Below the pieces are notes generated by a model. The model had not been told where the DNA came from, made no database searches, and saw only the letters and a list, made by a program, of their open reading frames with translations. This document shows, one piece after another, positions 11,274 to 21,062 of a stretch of 64,000 bases of DNA (positions are counted from its first letter, which is position 1; the number at the start of each line of letters is the position of its first letter). The stretch is from Gymnothorax reevesii (Eukaryota; Chordata; Actinopteri; Anguilliformes; Muraenidae). The stretch is taken from assembly GCA_029721435.1 (NCBI GenBank), contig CM056573.1, positions 6,547,001 to 6,611,000 of the forward strand, read 5' to 3'. The translations under genes were made by a program, and so were the position numbers.

Positions 11274-11503
11274 CGGGACCGTGGCTGGACCTCTTCTCCT
11301 CCACCCAGCTGTAGTACGCAGAGCAGTCCCCATTACTGGGGAGAGAGACCTGCGGACTCGTGATACTGATTCTGGTTTCGCCGTTCTGGTCTTCCCAGAT
11401 TCAGCAATTCGACAGGTAGGTGATACGGCGGACCTCGGCCAGCTCGCTCACTGTGCTGGAGGTTAGGGCGGGGCCACACTCCGCCAACACATCTGCCCGG
11501 TCC
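11274..11503 (-). pseudogene. atg14: Pseudo-exon 6 of atg14 with nonsense codon
   Basis: Same length (230 nt) and splice sites as exon 6 at 36,709-36,938. The reading frame is interrupted: the conserved LSGRWIW reads LSNC-stop-IW because TGG became TGA. Several conserved residues are also changed. This confirms loss of function of the duplicate. Confidence 0.85.
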
Positions 11504-11719
11504 CTGGGGGGGGAACACGGGTAAAATTCCAGGCGAGAAAATGTGGAGCCAATCCTGTAATTCAATTCTCGTAAAGATTGACCTGCAACATGATGCCCAT
11601 CTACACTGTGGCTGGCTACTCCAATTAAAAATCTGTCTAAATCTTATACATTAATTCTCCATTGATGTTGAAAAGGCTCGGCTACAGTGGACCAAGCTGG
11701 AAAACTTAGAAACATAAAT

Positions 11720-12034
11720 AACAAGTGTTTGCCACTAAGGGTGGCCATGTCCCCCACCACATCATTAAATATCGCTTCAGTAAATACCACATACTTCAAT
11801 GTATTAACAAGACTTTGAAAAGTGGCCAAACTGGTGACCTTGAAAATAAGGTCAAGGTCACCCATATCGACTGGTGTCTGCATAATGCCCCACTGCAGGC
11901 GAATACCAAATTTGAAGACTCTAGTTGCAACGGTTCATGAGATATTGCGTTAAAAAGAAACGGGACGGACGGACGTACAGACGGACAGACGCTGCTGATT
12001 ACATAGTCCCCCATGCCGCGTTGCGGAGGGGGAC
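11720..12034. mobile_element. Short hairpin-ended mobile repeat (type H1)
   Basis: A 315-bp insertion absent from the paralogous site near 37,160, flanked by the 4-bp direct repeat AAAT at 11,716-11,719 and 12,035-12,038. It starts AACAAG and has GTCCCCC at 11,749-11,755. The core of about 150 bp includes CAAATTTGAAGACTC and ends near GAGATATTGCGTTAAAAAG. A GGAC-rich tract follows, and it ends in a hairpin GTCCCCC...GGGGGAC (12,006-12,034) with inner CCGC/GCGG pairing. No coding capacity. A related array lies at 52.67-53.27 kb. Confidence 0.75.
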
Positions 12035-13041
12035 AAATACTGAATTGGAAATTACAGAATCCTTTCTTTGTGCTTCATATACAAACAGTCAACCCTCTCA
12101 ACTAACTTTTCGTTGAAGTTTTCCCACAAGTCAGTTCAAATTCAGACAAAGTATTTTTCCCCACATTGTAGGACGATGTCACATACAGTATCTGCTGAGA
12201 GCAGCACGTCACTGAAGCTACATCACACTTATACTGAGAGAAATATTGAAACCTAGGACGCCATGATTTTACAGCCACAGTATTACATGATATGGAAAAT
12301 GCCTAGATCTTGTGCATCATTTCACACACATTTCCCTGTAATTTAGCAGGACACAATTGGGATCTCTGGAAACTAGAATTTAAAATAAGCATGAAGTTCC
12401 ACAGGTCTGAATAAAGCAGCTGCATTTACCGGGCTCAAAGAGGGGTCCACAGGTTCTATGGGGTTAAACAGCTGAAACGTAAGGCGAATAAATGCAGTCT
12501 GACAGCTCAGCCCATTGCCCTGGCACACAGTTTCACACTGGCTGCTTTTCAAAGGCTAAGGAACAGTCACCATGGAAACGGAATGTAAACAACTTGACAA
12601 TTCTGTTTGATATCAGGGAAGATGGAGCCTACATTTCTGAGCTGTTTTTAAAGGCACCTTCACAACTGAACAGCCAGCGATGATGTACTGTAGCAGTCTA
12701 GAAATGCAGCCAAACTACGCTACAGCCTTCCTTTCAGAAACAACCACTATGTGGCCAAAAGTATCTGATCTTTCAATGTGGAGCTGTGGCTTATGGTTCA
12801 GGTTTGGCCTCCTGGCTCCACAGCAGGAAGGTCTTGATGCTCAAGCAAACAATGACATTATAGACCAGTGGTACTCAGCCATGTGCCACAGAAGGTCAGG
12901 AGTATGCAGGCTTTTATTCCAACCAATCATTGCACCTGCTAATTACACCGATTAGTTTGCTTCTCTCTGCTCAACAGAGAGCTAAACGGTGAAATCAGCC
13001 AGTGCTGATGGGTTGAAATGAGAACTCGCACACTCTCAGCC

Positions 13042-14535
13042 ATGTAACTCCAAGTCAATCACACTTCTGTGAAATCAGACTGTCCACTTAGGAAGCAACA
13101 CTGATTGACAATCAATTTCACATTATGTTGTGCAAATGGAATAGACAACAGGTGGAAATTATAGGCAATTAGCAAGACACCCCCAATAAAGGAGTGGTTT
13201 TGCAGGTGGTGACCACAGACCACTTCTCAGTTCCTATGCTTTCTAGCTGATGTTTAGGTCACTTTTGATTGCTGGCGGGGCTTTCACTCTAGTGGTAGCA
13301 TGAGATGGACTCTACAACCCACACAAGTGGCTCAGGTAGTGTAGCTCATCCAGAATGGCACATCAATGTGAGCTGTGGCAGGAAGGTTTGCTGTTTCTGT
13401 GCATTGAGGCGCTACCAGGAAACAGGCTAGTACATCAGGAGACGAGGAGGAGGCTGTAGGAGGGCAACAACCCAGCAGCAGGACCACTACCTCCGCCTTT
13501 GTGCAAGGAGGAACAGGAGGAGCCCTGCCAGAGCCCTGCAAAATGACCTCCAGCAGGCCACAAATGTGCATGTGTCTGTTCAAACCTGTCAAACCGACTC
13601 CATGAGGATGGTATGAGGACCCGACGTCCAGAGGTGGGGGGAGGGTTGTGCTTACAGCCTAACACTGTGCAGGATGTTTGGCATTTGCCAGAGAACACCA
13701 AGATTGGCAAATTCACCACTGGTGCCCTGTGCTCTTCACAGATGAAAGCAGGTTCACACTGAGCACATGTGACAGAGTCTGGAGACGCCATGGAGAACAT
13801 TCTGCTGCTTGCATCCTCCGGCATGAGCGGTTTGGCAATGGGTAAGTAATGGTGTAGGTGTACATCCCTCCATGTGCTCGCCAGAGGTAGCCTGACTGCC
13901 ATTAGGTACCGAGATGAGATCCTCAGACACCTTGTGAGACCATATGCTGGTGTGGTTTGCCCTTTGTTCCTGCTAATGCAAGACAATGCTAGACCTCATG
14001 TGGCTGGAGTGTGTCAGCAGTTCCTGCAAGAGGAAGGCATTGATGCTATGGACTGGCCCGCCTGTTCCCCAGACCTGAATCCAATATAGCACATCTGGGA
14101 CATCATGTCTCGCTCCATGCACCAACGCCACATTGCACCACACTGTCCAGGAGTTGGCGGATGCTTTAGTCTAGGTCTGGGAGGAGATCCCTCAGGAGAA
14201 CATCCGCCACCTTATCAGAGCATGCCCAGGCGTTGTAGGGAGGTTATATGGGCACGTGGAGGCCACACAACTGAGCCTCATTTTGACTTGTTTTAAGGAC
14301 ATTACATCAAAGTTGGATCAGCCTGTAGTGTGTTTTTCCACTTTAATTTTGAGTGTGACTCCAAATCCAGACCTCCATGGGTTAATACATTTGATTTCCA
14401 TTGATAATTTTTGTGATTTTGTTGTCAGCACATTCAACTATGTAAAGAACTAAGTATTTAATAAGAATATTTCATTCATTTAAATCTAGGATGTGTTATT
14501 TTAGTGTTCCCTTTATTTACTTTTTTTAGCAGTTG
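13042..14535 (+). mobile_element. Tc1-like transposon remnant
   Basis: Plus-strand transposase fragments cover about 13,330-14,290. They include MQDNARPHVAGVCQQFL with the second catalytic Asp, and [12 protein letters not shown] near 14,055. Stops and frameshifts break the rest: for example GAG after LNPI is replaced by TAG at 14,087. The 3' end runs to AGTGTTCCCTTTATTTACTT near 14,520. The 5' terminal repeat is missing; the element starts abruptly at the edge of the atg14 duplication. Confidence 0.85.
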
Positions 14536-15894
14536 TACATACAGGGGGATTCCCCCTTTGTCCTCTCCTGGGGATTCCGCTTTTGAACCCAAGCCAATTC
14601 ATCCACAGGAGTCCTGAATCCCAAAAAACAGATGCCAGGCCGCAAGGGAAAGCGACAAGTAATCTGCAGCAATAACAGTGTCCTAACTGAATGCGACGCG
14701 ACCGAGAGTCCAACAATCGCGTCACATGTCCACACTGAATCCGTTGAATATGTGCGTCTGTTGTCATGGAAACACATCAGCAGTGGGCTCGACATCAGAC
14801 TGGAGGATACGTAACTACTCGGTTAAAAGATGGGCGAGTACTTGCTTCCTATGTTTGTACTTTCTAAACAGAAAACAAGTTTAATATTAGGCTAATTAAT
14901 TTTTAATACCAAAGACTGTAAGCTCCCGGGCGGACTCCCTCCAGCCAGCTGCCACATTATTGACGTTTTTGTTGTGAAATGAGGAGGTATCATACAGATG
15001 GCTCCTCATTTCAACCAAATAAATTAGCTGCTCCTCATCCATGGTGCTGTCAACGCAACGCAAGCCAAAGTTAAAATAGAAACGGGCGTCCGGCTCTAAA
15101 TGCTGCATAGCAGCTGTGTGGCTTTGCATCCAGTTAGGACAAGGTGTAATGTGAGCGACGCTATTTTGCCCCGTCTTGCAGGCACCTTCGTGTTCCACTG
15201 AGCGTGGAATGTTAGCTTAGAGTGACAGCCACCTTGGTGTTTATGGAAACACCATGGCAACGTGATGACATCATAGAAGTGCATGTGATGACATAATAAT
15301 GCTGCACGAAGTTACATAGAACTCTAGAATCCCCACAGGCAGAGTGCTAGTATACACATATGAATTTATGTGTATGCTTTGAGTATTAAGATCGGAAAAA
15401 CTTAATTCTGAAGTGTTCATACCTACTTGTTACATTCATTTGTACAGGATAATACTGCGTGTTGCCCCAACTGGGATGAAGAAGTCTCAAAACTAAAGAA
15501 TGTAAGTGAAACCGCGCCAGTTTCAGTTTCTGCTAATACACTGTTCATAATTAACAACAAACGATTTTTTCGAGGTAATTAAATGGCTCCTTTTGCCACT
15601 TATTTTTAATTTTACAATAAGTTTACCGCAGAGTTCAGTGCATGTTATGCGTAAACCGCGGATAAATGTGGACAGGACTCCACTTACAGTTAAAATGATG
15701 AGACAATGTCAGGGCTTGAATTTCGCGGCGGCCTGTTTGCCGTGCTGCCCACCTATAAAAGCCCCAGTTCACGGCAGTAGATGCCGCGCTCTTTCCCCGC
15801 ATTGCCGTAAGAGCCCCTCTTCTAAAACACCTACCCAAAATAAATCACACAGCATTTCCCGTTTTTACCAGTTACGGTTTATCAGCCGTAACAA
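14536..15894. other. Intergenic, decayed transposon sequence
   Basis: Apart from the MADF-like fragment, nothing can be assigned. 14,690-14,780 has an ACTGAATGCGACGCGACC-type motif seen near DNA-transposon ends. 15,700-15,850 is noncoding. Confidence 0.3.
14896..15042 (-). pseudogene. MADF/Myb-like domain fragment, possibly PIF/Harbinger-derived
   Basis: A minus-strand frame starting at ATG 15,042 reads MDEEQLIYLVEMRSHLYDTS and then NVAAGWRESARELT. This fits the start of a MADF domain (acidic start, LI..V, LYD, then W..A). Such domains occur in Myb-like accessory proteins of PIF/Harbinger elements and in host factors. It covers under 50 residues with no transposase nearby, so origin is uncertain. 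Confidence 0.4.
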
Positions 15895-16450
15895 AGGGAA
15901 GCCAAAACCTCGCCCTTCAAAGTTTAATGACTTCAACATTTCGCAGTTTTTTTTCTTGATCAGCAGTTGCTCATACGAATTGATAGGACAGTCAAATTTA
16001 TTTCCTACAGCAAATGATGACGCAAATTATAAATACGTCTTTATAAACTAGTTTGCGAATCTTCTTTCGTAAGAAGCCACGACAGTCCGTTTTCTACAAT
16101 CTTAACATAGAAGTAAAGAATGCGATGATGCACAGGGTATTGCTTAATGAGCCTCACTAATCGATTTGGGAATCTATGCCGTTTCATGTGGTACTTGGCG
16201 GAATTTGTAAAGACCAATAGTAATTGTAGTCCAATGGTAATTTAGCCTATGTCATAATTTATGTGTGAAAGAAAATCCCTCATAATTTCGTGGTGCAAAG
16301 TATAGCAATGCTATAGAAAATGAATTTTGACTTAGAATGACTCAATTGATTGTCCGTATAACAATTCGTGTGAGCGACTGCTGATCAAGAAAAGTAAACT
16401 ACGAAAGGTTAAAGTCATTAAGCTTCGAAGGGCGAGGTTTTGGCTTCCCT
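15895..16450. mobile_element. Non-autonomous DNA transposon with about 44-bp inverted repeats
   Basis: AGGGAAGCCAAAACCTCGCC at 15,895 is repeated inverted at 16,450, and the match extends about 44 bp on each side with few mismatches (15,895-15,938 and 16,407-16,450). The interior has no long frame. A clear target duplication was not found, so the family is not assigned. Confidence 0.7.
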
Positions 16451-16575
16451 CTGTGACGTCCCACGAACCGCCACTGGTATTTACAGCTGTCATTTTCGCA
16501 GTTTTCTTCCGATCGTGGGCGCGGAATTATACTTGAATAATTGATGTATCTCCTCTATTTTTAACTCCGATCACG

Positions 16576-16661
16576 ATGCCGACCGGTGAAAGGAACAAAA
16601 AGAAAAATGCCGAATTACAGTCGGCAGCCGCAAAGTGTGGCAAATTTACGAAATTATGGAG
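16576..16661 (+). other. Possible small coding exon, unassigned
   Basis: ATG CCG ACC opens a 28-codon frame (MPTGERNKKKNAELQ... KLW) ending at a GGTAATA donor-like site. A basic leader of this type occurs in some transposon proteins. No continuation exon was identified. Confidence 0.2.
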
Positions 16662-16861
16662 GTAATAAAATTCTCTTAGGTTGTGTGTTGATGAAGCTTG
16701 GGAAGTGGTCTTAATAGCCAGTATCTTGCGCTGCTGTCAGGGTGAGTGTTGGAATGACAGGAGAAAGACCGAATTTCGCGGGTGGCAGAAAATGGCTAAA
16801 CATGATTATTTTTTCAGTGACCCGGCGTTTGATTGGATTGTCCTTTGCTTGTATTCGCATT

Positions 16862-18713
16862 ATCGCCATGCCCAAACGATGTCCCAGAGCACTAAAACTT
16901 TTCTACCGTTTGAATTACTGCTGGAGCCTTTCCCGCAACACCGGTGTCCCATGTCTCATCCAAAAGGCAATCCCCAACTCTGGGGTTCGTTTCACGAAAT
17001 CACAGATGCTAACTTGCATAGTTGGACCCATTGACTGTGCATGGACAGTCCTTTGGAAAACGCTCCCCTGGTCCGCGCTGTTTTGTTTATACCCATCAAA
17101 ACAGAGCCATGACCCAAAATGCACTGCGGCTTTTGCGAGAGTTACGTCACCCGTCATAGACTGATAATATATAGATCAGTGGTCACAGGTCAGAACCGAC
17201 CCGCTGTGACTTAAGTAATGTGTAACAAGTGGGGTTCTCTGATTTTTTGATATCCAAAAAACACTGAGCCTCCATCTTGCACTTGATGCTTATTGCCATA
17301 ATGCACAAGTAAACATGCACATTATTCTTGCTCCATACAGCTACACAAATTCCAGCTACGCATGTTTAGACCTGTCCCATGTTGGGCCTCGCCACCATTT
17401 CCCTACTTTTTTGGGAGTCACTTTTGTGTTGCGGTGGACCAAGCCTCTGAGGTTGTAACTTAACTGTTCAGCACTTCTCCTAGAAGTATTTCATGTCAGC
17501 ATACAGTCTGCGGAGTTGAACCAAAATTTTTTTTTTTTTTTTTTTTTTATTAAAAAATTTGGCATCTCCAATCCCACCCGAATTTGGAATGCCCAATTGG
17601 GGAACTATGTACAAAGCTTGCTCGTATGCGACCCCTTGCTGCCAACTCAGGATAGTGAAGACAGTTCACGGCTCTCCTCCGAAGCACGTGGCTGTCAGCC
17701 ACTGATTCTTATACACTCGCTGGTTGAATCTTCGCAAGTTCAGAGCGAGGGCGGAGGATACCCGGACATGAACCAAGCCGGATTCTTCCTGACGAGCGCC
17801 CGTCTGGCCAACAGGAGGCGCTGGAGCAACGAACAAAGCTGTTATCTAATGCCCAAATCCGGCAGTCCCTTCCCAATTTGTAACCCTGTAGCGCAATAGC
17901 CAATTGTGCACTACCCTGAAAAAGCTGCCGACCCCTGCCGGTGGGTACGCCGAGGCTCGAACCCGCGACGTGGTGATCACCTCTGCACTGCAGCGCAGTG
18001 CCTTAACCGTGTGAGCCACCCGGCAGCCCGAGTTGAACCAAAATTAACCAAATAAAATTGATATTCGGGGGTTATGTCCCTCATGAGGGTCACAGGGCTG
18101 TAGTTGGGTGGGTCGGGTGGTCTTTCCCTCTCCGCTTAGTCTTTGGTAAAGGTGCACGGTGCCTTTTGCCACTCAGGGCAGTCCTTCGGGTCAGTCGCAG
18201 TTCCCTGGTGTCCTCCGCTTGCTGGTCGGTCCTGGAGGTGCTCAATGGCAGTAGCTGCGACTGTGGCTACTGCTGTCCCAGGGTCTGCTCTGGGGCCAAT
18301 GTTGTGCATTTCTATTTGTGCTTTACTGAGGGCTTTCATATCTGTACATGTGTACATGTGCGTGCGTGTGTAATTACTGCCTGTAAATTACTCTTATTGT
18401 GGAAATATGAGTGGTGCGAGGAAAAGAAATTGGAAGACCTTAGTGCTGAAGGTACATAAGTCACAAAATGTCCATTTTGAGAAAACTGAGGCAGCGAACT
18501 CGTGTAACTGTCAAAGACGTTTTCCCTTGGTTACTTCATATTGTGAGATAATGTGACTGAAGTACTTTTAGCGCTCAACTCCTGTATTGTTTTTTACATT
18601 ATTTTTAAGGCCAAATTTATTTTTCACTGGGATGTGTAACTGTAACTGCGAATCATTTGGAGTGTTTATGCATATGACTGACTTTTTTATTTCTGTCTTT
18701 TAGGTTTCCAACT
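16862..18713 (+). other. 5' flank and 5' UTR region of fbxo34 copy B
   Basis: Homologous to 20,170-21,062 upstream of copy C, except that about 970 bp (17,308-18,279, containing the SINE) is absent there. A splice acceptor TTTCTGTCTTTTAG lies 10 nt before the start codon, so the coding exon is preceded by a noncoding exon. A conserved GCTGAAG/GTACATAAG near 18,452 is a candidate donor. Confidence 0.55.
17529..18029 (-). mobile_element. tRNA-derived SINE with 16-bp target duplication
   Basis: On the minus strand it begins with a tRNA-like head: A-box-like TGGCTCACACGG (18,007-18,018) and B-box-like GGTTCGAGCC (17,954-17,963), RNA polymerase III promoter features. It ends in a long A tail, seen as a T run at 17,527-17,548. 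Perfect 16-bp direct repeats GAGTTGAACCAAAATT flank it at 17,513-17,528 and 18,030-18,045. A body of about 500 bp is long for a SINE. The copy C flank lacks the whole surrounding stretch. Confidence 0.85.
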
Positions 18714-19046
18714 ATGCATCTGAAGCCATATCCCAAATTCCAGAAGGAGCTGAAGTTGGAGTCGATTGCGGAAGGCATGTGCGACGACGCTGACGGGCAG
18801 CTGGATATCTGGGCCGTCATCAAGCCTGGAAACACCAAGAAGAAGATCGGCATCTTCACTGGGCAGCAGTGTGGCCAGTCTAGCGCCCTGGCCAACCTCA
18901 GCACTGAAGGCATCAGAGCAGATGTAGGTCCCGCCAACCCACGGATGGTCTCCATGAAGGCCAAAGGCTGCTCGGAGGTCGAGGGGTCCACGGCCACGCG
19001 CAGGAAAGGCTCTGCCGAGCCAGACAAGAGGTGCTGCCCCAAGCGT
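18714..19046 (+). pseudogene. fbxo34: fbxo34 copy B, N-terminal part only
   Basis: Encodes MHLKPYPKFQKELKLES and the FBXO34 signature LDIWAVIKPGNTK. It is nearly identical to copy C through about residue 111 (RCCPKR). Homology then ends abruptly at 19,046; the frame runs 17 unrelated codons to a stop at 19,097. No F-box is present, so it cannot act as a normal F-box protein. It is a truncated duplicate sitting about 2 kb upstream of copy C in the same orientation. Confidence 0.85.
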
Positions 19047-20169
19047 AATAATGTAAAAATAAGTGAGATCGCGTCAGCTTCTTCTAGAAAATATTAATGC
19101 TCTGTACAGATAATTTTTATCAATCCTAGCTAGAAACAACAAAAATAATTGGCAGGTTTGGAAAAGGCCACCGCATTTTCAAGGACACAAAGAATTATTC
19201 AAAACCTCATTCAAAATATAAAATCATGAGGCTGTATCACACCGCTCTGCCTGTGCATATCCGTATACTTAAGATTTTGTTTCTATGATGCAGAAAGAAA
19301 GCACCTTAATCGCGAAAACCTATATTAACAGCCGACAGCAAAGTGCGAGTACAATTCATCAACACCACTTGCCAAACCTGCCGATATGTTTATAATTTTC
19401 AGTAGCGAGGCTGGATAAAAATAATCTATAGGCCTACAGAGCATTCATATTTTCGAGAATAAGATGACACAATCTCGGTTATTTACACTTTATATTCATT
19501 GGATTTTGTTCGGTGTCACTAACTAGTTTATTATTAATAAAAAAGCAGAGAGTTGGGTATTGCTAGACTACATTGATTGTAACCAGCTCAGTTTACCAGC
19601 TTTGGATATTGGAAAAAATACAGTCATAACAATTAATTGATCTAAATGGCAGGCTAGACGTATGATTTTGCCAACTGTTTTGCAGAGAGCAAGGCAGGCA
19701 TCTACGATGTAATCGCAGTATTCAGGGTATGGACTGTGCAGTCAGGGATTCAGAGACCGTGCGTCGGTGTAAGGCTCGTAAAGACAGAAAAATTTCACTG
19801 TGTCACGACACTCCTTCAGTGGTCCAGAACAAGATCGCTGATTAGCTGTACGCAAATGAGTTCTGTTGGCGTCCGGAACTCAAGTTGGGGGGGAAAAAAA
19901 TTTCTCCCGCCTCTCTCCACCTATGCTCTCCACCCACCCCCAGCCCAGCCCCGCCCCGCCCGGCTTCTCCTCGTCAGAGCCAGAGGTAGTGTTCGCAATC
20001 CCTCATTTTAACAGGCTGCGAGGGATAGAAAACACAACAAAATAAAATAGCGAAACAATTATTTTGGGGAACCTGGGCTGCGCTCAAATTACCCTGAGCT
20101 GAAGCCCCGGTAAAATCAGCTGGCAACATCCCTGTCCTTTGCATGTACTTACATTATAGCACTGCCTGA
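19047..20169. other. Spacer between fbxo34 copies B and C
   Basis: No coding gene seen. AT-rich sequence to about 19,860 is followed by a GC-rich stretch with CCCCGCCCCGCCCGG at about 19,950-19,970. That stretch resembles an Sp1-type promoter and could belong to copy C. Confidence 0.35.
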
Positions 20170-20700
20170 ACGATGTCCCAGTGCAATACAACTTTTCTAA
20201 CGTTTGAATTACGATTGCAGCCTTTCCCGCAACACCGGTGTCCCATGTCTCATTCAAAAGGCAATCCCCAACTCCGGGGTTCGTTTCGCGAAATCACAGA
20301 TGCCATCTTACATAGTTGGACCCATTGACTGTGCATGGACAGTCCTTTGGGAAACGCTCCCCTGGTCCGCGCTGTTTTGTTTATACCCACCAAAATGGAG
20401 CCATGACCCAAAATGCACTGCGGCTTTTGCGAAAGTTACGTCACCTGTTAGAGACTGATTATATATAGATCAATGGTCACGGGTCAGAACTATGCCATGC
20501 CGTAACCAAGTCAACCAACCCGCTGGTGACTTAAGTAATGTGTAACAAGTGGGGTTCTCATATTTTTTGATACCCAAAAAAACACTGAGCCTCCATCTTG
20601 CACTTGATGCTCATTGCCATAATGCACAATGTCCCAGGGTCTGCTCTGGGGCCCACGTTGTGCATTTTTATTTGCGCTTGACTGAGGGCTTTCATATCTG

Positions 20701-20704
<4 letters not shown>

Positions 20705-20732
<28 letters not shown>
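20705..20732. repeat. (TG)14 microsatellite
   Basis: An uninterrupted TG run. The copy B counterpart near 18,350 is a short interrupted TGTACATGTGCG sequence, so the tract expanded in copy C. Confidence 0.9.
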
Positions 20733-21062
20733 CCTGCCTGTAAATTACTCTTATTGTGGAAATATGAGTGGTGCGAGGAAAAGAAATTGGAAGACCTCAG
20801 TGCTGAAGGTACATAAATCACAAAATGACCATTTTGAGAAAACTGAGGCAGCGAACTCGTGTAACTGTAAAAGAGGTTTTCCCTTGGTTACTTCATAGTG
20901 TAAGAAAATGTGACTTAAGTACTTTTAGCGCTCAACTCCTGTATTGTTTTTTACATTATTTTAAACGCCAAATTTATTTTTCACTTGGATGCGTAACTGT
21001 AACTGCTACTCATTTTATGCATATTACTCACTTTTTTATTTCTGTCTTTTAGGATCTCAACT

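Larger units (their letters stand above)
10262..13041 (-). pseudogene. atg14: atg14 duplicate fragment (exon 6 and 7 copies with introns)
   Basis: A direct repeat of 35,452-40,729 in the functional gene. It keeps a truncated exon 7, a full-length exon 6 copy and parts of introns 4 to 6, including the 27-bp minisatellite. Exon 5 is cleanly missing: sequence at 12,538 jumps from the counterpart of 39,914 to that of 40,247. The intact gene lies about 25 kb to the right in the same orientation, so this is the decayed half of a tandem duplication. Confidence 0.85.
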
